A DNA stretch of 64,000 nucleotides from positions 25,585,612 through 25,649,611 of the forward strand of contig OX421497.1 of NCBI GenBank assembly GCA_949126835.1, read 5' to 3'. Under the pieces are notes generated by a model. That model was given only the letters and a program-made list of their open reading frames with translations, was not told the DNA's origin and searched no databases. Source of the stretch: Anisus vortex. Taxonomy: Eukaryota > Mollusca > Gastropoda > Planorbidae. The translations under genes were made by a program, and so were the position numbers. Of the stretch, positions 32,054 to 45,154 are shown piece after piece; within the stretch, counting starts at the first letter, position 1, and each line of letters begins with the position of its first letter.

Positions 32054-35000
32054 GGTTTGGTCTAAATAGGAGGTAGAGAATAGAGAGAGGTACTCATCCT
32101 AAATAGGAGGTAGAGAATAGAGAGAGGTAGGTTTGGTCTAAATAGGAGGTAGAGAATAGAGAGAGGTACTCATCCTAAATAGGAGGTAGAGAATAGAGAG
32201 AGGTAGGTTTGGTCTAAATAGGAGGTAGAGAAATGAGAGAGAGATAGGTTTGGTCTAAATAGGAGGTAGAGAAATGAGAGAGAGATAGGTTTGGTCTAAA
32301 TAGGAGGTAGAAAATAGAGAGAGGTACTCATCCTAAATAGGAGGTAGAGAATAGAGAGATGTAGGTTAGGTCTAAATAGGAGGTAGTGAATAGAGAGAGG
32401 TAGGTTTGGTCTAAATAGGAGGTAGAAAATAGAGAGAGATAGGTTTGGTCTAAATAGGAGGTAGAGAATAGAGAGAGGTACTCATCCTAAATAGGAGGTA
32501 GAGAATAGAGAGATGTAGGTTTGGTCTAAATAGGAGGTAGAGAAATGAGAGAGAGATAGGTTTGGTCTAAATAGGAGGTAGAGAAATAAGAGAGAGATAG
32601 GTTTGGTCTAAATAGGAGGTAGAAAATAGAGAGAGGTACTCATCCTAAATAGGAGGTAGAGAATAGAGAGATGTAGGTTTGGTCTAAATAGGAGGTAGTG
32701 AATAGAGAGAGGTAGGTTTGGTCTAAATAGGAGGTAGAAAATAGAGAGAGATAGGTTTGGTCTAAATAGGAGGTAGAGAATAGAGAGAGATAGTTTTGGT
32801 CTAAATAGGAGGTATAGAAATGAGAGAGAGATAGGTTTGGTCTAAATAGGAGGTAGAAAATAGAGAGAGATAGGTTTGGTCTAAATAGGAGGTAGAGAAT
32901 AGAGAGAGATAGGTTTGGTCTAAAAAGGAGGTAGAGAAATAAGAGAGAGATAGGTTTGGTCTAAATAGGAGGTAGAGAAATGAGAGAGAGATAGGTTTGG
33001 TCTAAATAGGAGGTAGAAAATAGAGAGAGGTACTCATCCTAAATAGGAGGTAGAGAATAGAGAGATGTAGGTTTGGTCTAAATAGGAGGTAGTGAATAAA
33101 GAGAGGTAGGTTTGGTCTAAATAGGAGGTAGAAAATAGAGAGAGATAGGTTTGGTCTAAATAGGAGGTAGAAAATAGAGAGAGATAGATTTGGTCTAAAT
33201 AGGAGGTAGAGAATAGAGAGATGTAGGTTTGGTCTAAATAGGAGGTAAAGAATAGAGAGAGGTACTCATCCTAAATAGGAGGTAGAGAATAGAGAGAGGT
33301 ACTCATCCTAAATAGGAGGTAGAAAATAGAGAGAGGTACTCATCTCTAAATAGGAGGTAGAGAAAAGAGAGATAGGTTTGGTCTAAATAGGAGGTAGAGA
33401 AATGAGAGAGAGATAGGTTTGGTCTAAATAGGAGGTAGAAAATAGAGAGAGATAGGTTTGGTCTAAATAGGAGGTAGAGAATAGAGAGAGATAGGTTTGG
33501 TCTAAATAGGAGGTAGAGAAATGAGAGAGAGATAGGTTTGGTCTAAATAGGAGGTAGAGAAATGAGAGAGAGATAGGTTTGGTCTAAATAGGAGGTAGAA
33601 AATAGAGAGAGGTACTCATCCTAAATAGGAGGTAGAGAATAGAGAGATGTAGGTTTGGTCTAAATAGGAGGTAGTGAATAAAGAGAGGTAGGTTTGGTCT
33701 AAATAGGAGGTAGAAAATAGAGAGAGATAGGTTTGGTCTAAATAGGAGGTAGAGAATAGAGAGAGGTACTCATCCTAAATAGGAGGTAGAGAATAGAGAG
33801 AGGTAGGTTTGGTCTAAATAGGAGGTAGAGAAATGAGAGAGAGATAGGTTTGGTCTAAATAGGAGGTAGAGAATAGAGAGAGATAGGTTTGGTCTAAATA
33901 GGTGATAGAGAAATGAGAGAGAGATAGGTTTGGTCTAAATAGGAAGTAGAAAATAGAGAGAGGTACTCATCCTAAATAGGAGGTAGAGAATAGAGAGATG
34001 TAGGTTTGGTCTAAATAGGAGGTAGTGAATAAAGAGAGGTAGGTTTGGTCTAAATAGGAGGTAGAAAATAGAGAGAGATAGGTTTGGTCTAAATAAGAGG
34101 TAGAAAATAGAGAGAGATAGGTTTGGTCTAAATAGGAGGTAGAGAATAGAGAGATGTAGGTTTGGTCTAAATAGGAGGTAAAGAATAGAGAGAGGTACTC
34201 ATCCTAAATAGGAGGTAGAGAATAGAGAGAGGTACTCATCCTAAATAGGAGGTAGAAAATAGAGAGAGGTACTCATCTCTAAATAGGAGGTAGAGAATAG
34301 AGAGATAGGTTTGGTCTAAATAGGAGGTAGAGAAATGAGAGAGAGATAGGTTTGGTCTAAATAGGAGTTAGAGAAATGAGAGAGAGATAGGTTTGGTCTA
34401 AATAGGAGGTAGAAAATAGAGAGAGGTACTCATCCTAAATAGGAGGTAGAGAATAGAGAGATGTAGGTTTGGTCTAAATAAAAGGTAGTGAATAGAGAGA
34501 GGTAGGTTTGGTCTAAATAGGAGGTAGAAAATAGAGAGAGATAGGTTTGGTCTAAATAGGAGGTAGAGAATAGAGAGAGGTACTCATCCTAAATAGGAGG
34601 TAGAGAATAGAGAGAGGTAGGTTTGGTCTAAATAGGAGGTAGAGAAATGAGAGAGAGATAGGTTTGGTCTAAATAGGAGGTAGAGAAATAAGAGAGAGAT
34701 AGGTTTGGTCTAAATAGGAGGTAGAAAATAGAGAGAGGTACTCATCCTAAATAGGAGGTAGAGAATAGAGAGATGTAGGTTTGGTCTAAATAGGAGGTAG
34801 TGAATAGAGAGAGGTAGGTTTGGTCTAAATAGGAGGTAGAAAATAGAGAGAGATAGGTTTGGTCTAAATAGGAGGTAGAAAATAGAGAGAGGTACTCATC
34901 CTAAATAGGAGGTAGAGAATAGAGAGAGGTAGGTTTAGTCTAAATAGGAGGTAGTGAATAGAGAGAGGTAGGTTTGGTCTAAATAGGAGGTAGAAAATAG

Positions 35001-36740
35001 AGAGAGATAGGTTTGGTCTAAATAGGAGGTAAGGAATAGAGAGAGATAGTTTTGGTCTAAATAGGAGGTAGAGAAATGAGAGAGAGATAGGTTTGGTCTA
35101 AATAGGAGGTAGAAAATAGAGAGAGATAGGCTTGGTCTAAATAGGAGGTAGAGAATAGAGAGAGATAGGTTTGGTCTAAATAGGAGGTAGAGAAATGAGA
35201 GAGAGATAGGTTTGGTCTAAATAGGAGGTAGAGAAATGAGAGAGAGATAGGTTTGGTCTAAATAGGAGGTAGAAAATAGAGAGAGGTACTCATCCTAAAT
35301 AGGAGGTAGAGAATAGAGAGATGTAGGTTTGGTCTAAATAGGAGGTAGTGAATAAAGAGAGGTAGGTTTGGTCTAAATAGGAGGTAGAAAATAGAGAGAG
35401 ATAGGTTTGGTCTAAATAGGAGGTAGAGAATAGAGAGAGGTACTCATCCTAAATAGGAGGTAGAGAATAGAGAGAGGTAGGTTTGGTCTAAATAGGAGGT
35501 AGAGAATAGAGAGAGGTACTCATCCTAAATAGGAGGTAGAGAATAGAGAGAGGTAGGTTTGGTCTAAATAGGAGGTAGAGAAATGAGAGAGAGATAGGTT
35601 TGGTCTAAATAGGAGGTAGAGAAATGAGAGAGAGATAGGTTTGGTCTAAATAGGAGGTAGAAAATAGAGAGAGGTACTCATCCTAAATAGGAGGTAGAGA
35701 ATAGAGAGATGTAGGTTAGGTCTAAATAGGAGGTAGTGAATAGAGAGAGGTAGGTTTGGTCTAAATAGGAGGTAGAAAATAGAGAGAGATAGGTTTGGTC
35801 TAAATAGGAGGTAGAGAATAGAGAGAGGTACTCATCCTAAATAGGAGGTAGAGAATAGAGAGAGGTAGGTTTGGTCTAAATAGGAGGTAGAGAAATGAGA
35901 GAGAGATAGGTTTGGTCTAAATAGGAGGTAGAGAAATAAGAGAGAGATAGGTTTGGTCTAAATAGGAGGTAGAAAATAGAGAGAGGTACTCATCCTAAAT
36001 AGGAGGTAGAGAATAGAGAGATGTAGGTTTGGTCTAAATAGGAGGTAGTGAATAGAGAGAGGTAGGTTTGGTCTAAATAGGAGGTAGAAAATAGAGAGAG
36101 ATAGGTTTGGTCTAAATAGGAGGTAGAGAATAGAGAGAGATAGTTTTGGTCTAAATAGGAGGTATAGAAATGAGAGAGAGATAGGTTTGGTCTAAATAGG
36201 AGGTAGAAAATAGAGAGAGATAGGTTTGGTCTAAATAGGAGGTAGAGAATAGAGAGAGATAGGTTTGGTCTAAAAAGGAGGTAGAGAAATAAGAGAGAGA
36301 TAGGTTTGGTCTAAATAGGAGGTAGAGAAATGAGAGAGAGATAGGTTTGGTCTAAATAGGAGGTAGAAAATAGAGAGAGGTACTCATCCTAAATAGGAGG
36401 TAGAGAATAGAGAGATGTAGGTTTGGTCTAAATAGGAGGTAGTGAATAAAGAGAGGTAGGTTTGGTCTAAATAGGAGGTAGAAAATAGAGAGAGATAGGT
36501 TTGGTCTAAATAGGAGGTAGAAAATAGAGAGAGATAGATTTGGTCTAAATAGGAGGTAGAGAATAGAGAGATGTAGGTTTGGTCTAAATAGGAGGTAAAG
36601 AATAGAGAGAGGTACTCATCCTAAATAGGAGGTAGAGAATAGAGAGAGGTACTCATCCTAAATAGGAGGTAGAAAATAGAGAGAGGTACTCATCTCTAAA
36701 TAGGAGGTAGAGAAAAGAGAGATAGGTTTGGTCTAAATAG
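30030..36740 (+). repeat. Tandem higher-order duplication, offset 3350 bp, inside the array
   Basis: Markers recur at exactly 3350 bp: GGTGATAGAG (30551, 33901), CTCATCTCT (30922/34272 and 33339/36689), GGCTTGG (31779, 35129) and GTTAGGTC (32365, 35715). Homology begins near 30030 and diverges near 33380 and 36740, so the block overlaps the second copy of the 4477-bp duplication. Confidence 0.85.
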
Positions 36741-39452
36741 GAGGTAGAGAAATTAGAGAGAGATAGGTTTGGTCTAAATAGGAGGTAGAGAAATGAGAGA
36801 GAGATAGGTTTGGTCTAAATAGGAGGTAGAAAATAGAGAGAGGTACTCATCCTAAATAGGAGGTAGAGAATAGAGAGATGTAGGTTTGGTCTAAATAGGA
36901 GGTAGTGAATAGAGAGAGGTAGGTTTGGTCTAAATAGGAGGTAGAAAATAGAGAGAGATAGGTTTGGTCTAAATAGGAGGTAGAGAATAGAGAGAGGTAC
37001 TCATCCTAAATAGGAGGTAGAGAATAGAGAGAGGTAATTTGGTCTAAATAGGAGGTAGAGAAATGAGAGAGAGATCGGTTTGGTCTAAATAGGAGGTAGA
37101 GAAATAAGAGAGAGATAGGTTTGGTCTAAATAGGAGGTAGAAAATAGAGAGAGGTACTCATCCTAAATAGGAGGTAGAGAATAGAGAGAGGTAGGTTTAG
37201 TCTAAATAGGAGGTAGTGAATAGAGAGAGGTAGGTTTGGTCTAAATAGGAGGTAGAAAATAGAGAGAGATAGGTTTGGTCTAAATAGGAGGTAGAGAATA
37301 GAGAGAGATAGTTTTGGTCTAAATAGGAGGTAGAGAAATGAGAGAGAGATAGGTTTGGTCTAAATAGGAGGTAGAAAATAGAGAGAGATAGGCTTGGTCT
37401 AAATAGGAGGTAGAGAATAGAGAGAGATAGGTTTGGTCTAAATAGGAGGTAGAGAAATGAGAGAGAGATAGGTTTGGTCTAAATAGGAGGTAGAGAAATG
37501 AGAGAGAGATAGGTTTGGTCTAAATAGGAGGTAGAAAATAGAGAGAGGTACTCATCCTAAATAGGAGGTAGAGAATAGAGAGATGTAGGTTTGGTCTAAA
37601 TAGGAGGTAGTGAATAAAGAGAGGTAGGTTTGGTCTAAATAGGAGGTAGAAAATAGAGAGAGATAGGTTTGGTCTAAATAGGAGGTAGAGAATAGAGAGA
37701 GGTACTCATCCTAAATAGGAGGTAGAGAATAGAGAGAGGTAGGTTTGGTCTAAATAGGAGGTAGAGAATAGAGAGAGGTACTCATCCTAAATAGGAGGTA
37801 GAGAATAGAGAGAGGTAGGTTTGGTCTAAATAGGAGGTAGAGAAATGAGAGAGAGATAGGTTTGGTCTAAATAGGAGGTAGAGAAATGAGAGAGAGATAG
37901 GTTTGGTCTAAATAGGAGGTAGAAAATAGAGAGAGGTACTCATCCTAAATAGGAGGTAGAGAATAGAGAGATGTAGGTTAGGTCTAAATAGGAGGTAGTG
38001 AATAGAGAGAGGTAGGTTTGGTCTAAATAGGAGGTAGAAAATAGAGAGAGATAGGTTTGGTCTAAATAGGAGGTAGAGAATAGAGAGAGGTACTCATCCT
38101 AAATAGGAGGTAGAGAATAGAGAGAGGTAGGTTTGGTCTAAATAGGAGGTAGAGAAATGAGAGAGAGATAGGTTTGGTCTAAATATGAGGTAGAGAAATA
38201 AGAGAGAGATAGGTTTGGTCTAAATAGGAGGTAGAAAATAGAGAGAGGTACTCATCCTAAATAGGAGGTAGAGAATAGAGAGATGTAGGTTTGGTCTAAA
38301 TAGGAGGTAGTGAATAGAGAGAGGTAGGTTTGGTCTAAATAGGAGGTAGAAAATAGAGAGAGATAGGTTTGGTCTAAATAGGAGGTAGAGAATAGAGAGA
38401 GATAGTTTTGGTCTAAATAGGAGGTATAGAAATGAGAGAGAGATAGGTTTGGTCTAAATAGGAGGTAGAAAATAGAGAGAGATAGGTTTGGTCTAAATAG
38501 GAGGTAGAGAATAGAGAGAGATAGGTTTGGTCTAAATAGGAGGTAGAGAAATAAGAGAGAGATAGGTTTGGTCTAAATAGGAGGTAGAGAAATGAGAGAG
38601 AGATAGGTTTGGTCTAAATAGGAGGTAGAAAATAGAGAGAGGTACTCATCCTAAATAGGAGGTAGAGAATAGAGAGATGTAGGTTTGGTCTAAATAGGAG
38701 GTAGTGAATAAAGAGAGGTAGGTTTGGTCTAAATAGGAGGTAGAAAATAGAGAGAGATAGGTTTGGTCTAAATAGGAGGTAGAAAATAGAGAGAGATAGA
38801 TTTGGTCTAAATAGGAGGTAGAGAATAGAGAGATGTAGGTTTGGTCTAAATAGGAGGTAAAGAATAGAGAGAGGTACTCATCCTAAATAGGAGGTAGAGA
38901 ATAGAGAGAGGTACTCATCCTAAATAGGAGGTAGAAAATAGAGAGAGGTACTCATCTCTAAATAGGAGGTAGAGAAAAGAGAGATAGGTTTGGTCTAAAT
39001 AGGAGGTAGAGAAATTAGAGAGAGATAGGTTTGGTCTAAATAGGAGGTAGAGAAATGAGAGAGAGATAGGTTTGGTCTAAATAGGAGGTAGAAAATAGAG
39101 AGAGGTACTCATCCTAAATAGGAGGTAGAGAATAGAGAGATGTAGGTTTGGTCTAAATAGGAGGTAGTGAATAGAGAGAGGTAGGTTTGGTCTAAATAGG
39201 AGGTAGAAAATAGAGAGAGATAGGTTTGGTCTAAATAGGAGGTAGAGAATAGAGAGAGGTACTCATCCTAAATAGGAGGTAGAGAATAGAGAGAGGTAAT
39301 TTGGTCTAAATAGGAGGTAGAGAAATGAGAGAGAGATCGGTTTGGTCTAAATAGGAGGTAGAGAAATAAGAGAGAGATAGGTTTGGTCTAAATAGGAGGT
39401 AGAAAATAGAGAGAGGTACTCATCCTAAATAGGAGGTAGAGAATAGAGAGAT
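34929..39452 (+). repeat. Tandem higher-order duplication, offset 2262 bp, inside the array
   Basis: Markers recur at exactly 2262 bp: GGCTTGG (35129, 37391), GTTAGGTC (35715, 37977), CTCATCTCT (36689, 38951), GAGGTAATTTGG (37031, 39293) and GAGATCGG (37071, 39333). The copies meet near 37190. Confidence 0.85.
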
Positions 39453-41696
39453 GTAGGTTTGGTCTAAATAGGAGGTAGTGAATAGAGAGAGGTAGGTTTG
39501 GTCTAAATAGGAGGTAGAAAATAGAGAGAGATAGGTTTGGTCTAAATAGGAGGTAGAGAATAGAGAGAGGTACTCATCCTAAATAGGAGGTAGAGAATAG
39601 AGAGAGGTAGGTTTGGTCTAAATAGGAGGTAGAGAATAGAGAGAGGTACTCATACTAAATAGGAGGTAGAGAATAGAGAGATGTAGGTTTAGTCTAAATA
39701 GGAGGTAGAGAAATGAGAGAGAGATAGGTTTGGTCTAAATAGGAGGTAGAAAATAGAGAGAGGTACTCATCCTAAATAGGAGGTAGAGAATAGAGAGAGG
39801 TAGGTTTAGTCTAAATAGGAGGTAGTGAATAGAGAGAGGTAGGTTTGGTCTAAATAGGAGGTAGAAAATAGAGAGAGATAGGTTTGGTCTAAATAGGAGG
39901 TAGAGAATAGAGAGAGATAGTTTTGGTCTAAATAGGAGGTAGAGAAATGAGAGAGAGATAGGTTTGGTCTAAATAGGAGGTAGAAAATAGAGAGAGATAG
40001 GTTTGGTCTAAATAGGAGGTAGGGAATAGAGAGAGATAGGTTTGGTCTAAATAGGAGGTAGAGAAATGAGAGAGAGATAGGTTTGGTCTAAATAGGAGGT
40101 AGAGAAATGAGAGAGAGATAGGTTTGGTCTAAATAGGAGGTAGAAAATAGAGAGAGGTACTCATCCTAAATAGGAGGTAGAGAATAGAGAGATGTAGGTT
40201 TGGTCTAAATAGGAGGTAGTGAATAAAGAGAGGTAGGTTTGGTCTAAATAGGAGGTAGAAAATAGAGAGAGATAGGTTTGGTCTAAATAGGAGGTAGAGA
40301 ATAGAGAGAGGTACTCATCCTAAATAGGAGGTAGAGAATAGAGAGAGGTAGGTTTGGTCTAAATAGGAGGTAGAGAATAGAGAGAGGTACTCATCCTAAA
40401 TAGGAGGTAGAGAATAGAGAGATGTAGGTTTGGTCTAAATAGGAGGTAGAGAAATGAGAGAGAGATAGGTTTGGTCTAAATAGGAGGTAGAAAATAGAGA
40501 GAGGTACTCATCCTAAATAGGAGGTAGAGAATAGAGAGAGGTAGGTTTGGTCTAAATAGGAGGTAGTGAATAGAGAGAGGTAGGTTTGGTCTAAATAGGA
40601 GGTAGAAAATAGAGAGAGATAGGTTTGGTCTAAATAGGAGGTAGAGAATAGAGAGCGATAGGTTTGGTCTAAATAGGAGGTAGAGAAATGAGAGAGAGAT
40701 AGGTTTGGTCTAAATAGGAGGTAGAAAATAGAGAGAGATAGGTTTGGTCTAAATAGGAGGTAGAGAATAGAGAGAGATAGGTTTGGTCTAAATAGGAGGT
40801 AGAGAAATGAGAGAGAGATAGGTTTGGTCTAAATAGGAGGTAGAGAATAGAGAGAGATAGGTTTGGTCTAAATAGGAGGTAGAGAAATGAGAGAGAGATA
40901 GGTTTGGTCTAAATAGGAGGTAGAAAATAGAGAGAGATAGGTTTGGTCTAAATAGGAGGTAGAGAATAGAGAGAGATAGGTTTGGTCTAAATAGGAGGTA
41001 GAGAAATGAGAGAGAGATAGGTTTGGTCTAAATAGGAGGTAGAGAAATGAGAGAGAGAGATAGGTTTGGTCTAAATAGGAGGTAGAAAATAGAGAGAGAT
41101 AGGTTTGGTCTAAATAGGAGGTAGAGAATAGAGTGAGATATGTTTGGTCTAAATAGGAGGTAGAGAAATGAGAGAGAGATAGGTTTGGTCTAAATAGGAG
41201 GTAGAGAATAGAGAGAGATAGGTTTGGTCTAAATAGGAGGTAGAGAATGAGAGAGAGATAGGTTTAGTCTAAATAGGAGGTAGAAAATAGAGAGGTAGGT
41301 TTGGTCTAAAAAGGAGGTAGAGAATAGAGAGAGGTACTCATACTAAATAGGAGGTAGAGAATAGAGAGATAGGTTTGGTCTAAATAGGAGGTAGTGAACA
41401 GAGAGAGGTAGGTTTGGTCTAAATAGGAGGTAGAGAATAGAGAGAGGTACTCATCCTAAATAGGAGGTAGAGAATAGAGAGAGGTAGGTTTGGTCTAAAT
41501 AGGAGGTAGAGAATAGAGAGAGGTACTCATCCTAAATAGGAGGTAGAGAATAGAGAGATAGGTTTGGTCTAAATAGGAGGTAGTGAATAGAGAGAGGTAG
41601 GTTTGGTCTAAATAGGAGGTAGAGAATAGAGAGATAGGTTTGGTCTAAATAGGAGGTAGTGAATAGAGAGAGGTACTCATCCTAAATAAGAGGTAG

Positions 41697-42559
41697 CCTA
41701 CGTAAAAAAAAACAGAGGCCCCTTTAAATGTTCAAGAATACATCATTTAAAAATTGCCACCTTAGTGGGTTTCACTTGAACTTCATGTGCTTCGAGGCGA
41801 TGCAGCTATTTATCAACTACACTTTTATTCACTTCAATCCAATTAAAAGATTCTACAATATGTATCCACCAACATAAATAAATAGTTACTAATAGGTGTC
41901 TGAGTTAAAATAGTAGGCCTGTTTGTGATTTGAGACAATATTATTATCTTGAGCTTATATGCTTATAGGCCTACCAGCGCCTGAAAGAGTCATTGACAAA
42001 GTAAATTGTTGAGTGTATCTTTGAATTTTGTATAGAGCGATGGTGAACGGAAGTAGGATAGAATGAAAGAGGATGGGGGGGGGATCAACGGTGTGGTGGG
42101 TGGCTACAGATGGGGCTGGAAAGCAAAGTAAGACAAAGGTCACGGAAGACGAGAAGAACACTAGAGAAAAAAAATGAGAGCGAGACAGGAATGTTTGTAA
42201 GCCACGCCTTGTACTGCACTACTCTACCGTTGTAAGAGGGAGGAGGAATAAGCAGCACTGGCTCCGCCCATTCCCCTTTTTGTTTTCTCTGCTTGATTAT
42301 GAGTTGAGTAGTGTAGGCCTATTACTTTATACATTTTTATTTGGCTGTAAACTGTGTCTGGAACAAAAAATAGATAAAAGAACCCCCGCCCCCCACCCAT
42401 CCCTCGAGTTGCTTATGGAGCTAGGCCTACATAAAAAAAAATTCGATTCGAATTAACAACATCCAGTAGTAGACCTACCAGTTTGTTAAACACTACAGAT
42501 TATAATACACTCATTAGTCATAATACAATCCTCGACTCATAATCAAGTCCTAAAATCCT
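41697..42559. other. Intergenic DNA right of the satellite
   Basis: No gene is visible. Small minus-strand frames near 41955-42161 are hydrophobic or low-complexity and unsupported. A short G run is at about 42075 and a C run at about 42385. Confidence 0.5.
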
Positions 42560-42670
42560 TACAATGAAGTCGAAAAGGCTAACCACTACGCTAGAGAAAC
42601 CTCATGTCTATAAACTATAAGTGATCACAAAAGTAAAATATGAGATAATAAGGTCACGTAACGGGTCTTT
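42560..42670 (-). mobile_element. tRNA-related repeat, minus strand (copy 1 of a family)
   Basis: On the minus strand CTCTAGCGTAGTGGTTAGCC (about 42580-42599) is A-box-like. About 60 bp beyond it in window coordinates lies GGTCACGTAAC (42652-42662). The same order (tRNA-like head, then a CACGTGAC-like box) occurs at 47170, 50250 and 63605. Confidence 0.45.
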
Positions 42671-42699
42671 AAAAAAAACAATATTGGCACCTGTTAATC

Positions 42700-42950
42700 G
42701 GGCCAAACCCCTTACCAAGTGGCCTACCATAGCCCAGTGTAATGAACACGGTGGAAGCAAATGGGCAGCCTTATAGCCAGGTTGTAAGTTCAAATCGGTG
42801 GGGAAGAATTATATGTTGTTTTGGTTTAGGTAAGGAATGTTTTAGGACCAAGCAAACTAGTAAATATGTTATCGCTGACCCTGTAACTAATCGAGTACAC
42901 TCGGAGGCGGACGACCAAGGGCACCGCATGTTAGGACAAGAACAATAATT
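42700..42950 (+). mobile_element. Possible SINE with tRNA-like head
   Basis: TAGCCCAGTGTAATG (about 42729-42743) is A-box-like, and GTTCAAATCGG at about 42787-42797 fits a B box at plausible spacing. A 68-codon frame over it is taken as incidental. Confidence 0.35.
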
Positions 42951-45154
42951 AACTTCGTATCACCCCCCGCACCAAATCGCACTCAGCCCCGGGCAGCTAC
43001 CTGCTGTCCCCGCCCTCCGAAACACAGGGGAGACTATTATAACTCGCCCATTTATCCGTGTCCAAGCTACGGCTGGATATTTTATTGTGAGCCCACACAG
43101 GTGGCTATATCTAAAGTCAACCTACCGCCCTCCGTAAATAGCTAACTCGCTAACTGAAAGGAAAATGAGCAATTATCCGCAACGCCTAATCCGCCGCTTC
43201 CAAGGAAGTTTACAATAATTACTGTAACCACTGAAAGGACCACACTGTATCCCATTGTCTATATGATGTATTTAGGCCAGACGCCACTGTTGTGAAGACC
43301 TGGCATTGTCACCTGAAACGGAAATAGACCCCTCCCCTTTATTGACTATATGGGAATTCCCCCTCACAGAAATGTAGGTGCATAGCGAGTTTATCGGGAT
43401 ACCTTGGGATATAAATTGAGTGCTAGTCACTGAATCAGGGTGTGAGACTGCGAATTCACTTTTAAAAAAAACAACAACCCAAAAATATATCACTTTCCAG
43501 GTCTGATTAAGCTCCAACCATACGTCAATTGCAGTTTGTATGGCCCGCATAGTGTAACCTATGCCTATGGTGTACCGTAATTACCGCCGCTGTTCAGAAA
43601 TCGCCACAATTGGCAATTATCTCAGAATGTTATGTCTATAATGCTCATAGTGCCCCAGAAATTTCTAAGGAAATTTATTTTATGCTTACGTCACTGAACT
43701 AAAACGTGCTCGTATTAAGCAAACGCCGGCCATGATTAAGAATAATCAACACATTGAAATGTACGCTTACTCTAGCGTACCCCTACTCACCCTTGTGGGG
43801 GTCCTTGTATAAATGTTTTTTTTTAAATATTTTGTTTATGAAGTCTTTTTTTTTTTAACATTTTTTTTAAATTGTGGTCTTAACTAGACCACTGGGTCAT
43901 TAGTCTATACTCTATTCCTTCAAACCAATTCGGGCAAACAAAAAAAACACAGCTGAAAAAAACAATCAGAAAAAGCAACAAAATCAATTTATAAAGAAAA
44001 CAGTTTTAAACATGAATAGTTTTACCAAGACTGTTGGCCACCGCGATATCTGCCTTAATAAATGTGTAAGATTTATAGTGCCATTATAAAATACAAAAAC
44101 CAGAAGAGTTAACTTTTGAATAGTAAAAAAACAACTAACTTTTACTCCTAGACTTAATTCTTGACCTAAGGAAACCTATTATAACCCCCCCTCCCCCACT
44201 TATCTATTTTTTCCCATACAAGCCTTTCACCTAACCCCGATCTAAAACATGACCACAAATCTTAACCTTTCCCTGAATTAAAAGCCCCAGACTAACAGTT
44301 TGTTACCGAAGACCAAATTCACATTTCGCCCTTACGAGATTGTTTCCAACCATTTTGTCTAATAGACTTTACCAAGACGAAAAAAAAAGTAGGGGGGGGG
44401 GAAGGGTTTATACATAAAATGCTTTCAATGGTGAAATGAGAAGGGCGGGTGGTAACTACATCTCTTTAAATAGTTTAAAATACTTTTTAAAAATGCAATT
44501 AAGTGGAAGTTTTCTTTAGAATCTGTATTGGCATAGATCACAGCGAGACGCCGTGTAAAGAAAAGAACAGGATGTCCTATTTACCTAAGCTACCTTCTTT
44601 TTTCTTCGAATCAACACACACATGGCCGCACCACCCTTGTTTTGTTTTGTAAATCTTTTTTTTTCTTTTGAAACAATTTGACGTCATAAACAACAAGGTT
44701 GAATAGGTGGCCTTGAACTAGAAAGGCAGCCAACATGACGTCATTTACCCTCCCCCCCCTATCGAAAAGACAAGAATAGACTCGCTTAAAACTTAAAACC
44801 CGCATTAGCCTCATGGCCTAATGTCCTGTTCAGAGTATCTTATTGAAGATTAGAGAATAAACATTATCTCTCACACACTCACACACATACACTATAGTCT
44901 ATACACATAGAGTAGGCCTAAAAATTGTGTGCATACGACATGTTTGTGTATATGTTTATGCCAGTAAAAAAAAAAGATAAAATTTTTCTAATGGAAGTTT
45001 CAAAACCAAAATTTTGGTTAATTTCAAAGCCTGCATAATTATTGACTCAAAAAAATGACTTCAACAATGTCAAGGTGTGTCTTGAAAACTTATCCAGTCT
45101 AAGCATTGAGCCGGACTAAGCTTTGAGTCTTTTGCAAAGAACCTGCCAACTTCC
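42951..45154. other. Intergenic DNA, no gene recognised
   Basis: Mixed composition, with T runs at 43818-43880, a G run at about 44391-44400 and a C run near 44751. Short frames on the minus strand (43272-43550, 44611-44814) show no domain or splice context. Confidence 0.5.

Larger units (their letters stand above)
16435..41696 (+). repeat. Giant 25.3-kb tandem array of 37-41 bp purine-rich monomers
   Basis: The monomer core is GGTTTGGTCTAAATAGGAGG followed by TAGAGAATAGAGAGAGATA. Main variants are a 41-bp form with AGAGAAATGAGAGAGAGATA, a 39-bp form with TAGAAAATAGAG, a 39-bp form with TAGTGAATAGAG, a form ending AGAGATGTA, and a 37-bp form whose head is CTCATCCTAAATAGGAGG. By length there are roughly 650 monomers. 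C is almost absent from the plus strand except in GGTCT and CTCATCC. No frame of 60 codons or more opens on either strand across the whole block. The left edge (16435-16520) and the last unit (about 41680) are the most diverged, as expected at array borders. A run with CTTAAATAGG monomers (about 16760-17290) is locally homogeneous. Function, if any, is unknown. Confidence 0.97.

Noticed and set aside
16435..41696. CRISPR-like array
   Set aside because: The monomers abut with no unique spacers, variation is spread through the unit, and the sequence is eukaryotic.
42742..42948. 68-codon frame as a small protein gene
   Set aside because: It overlaps a tRNA-like SINE head and has no recognisable domain.
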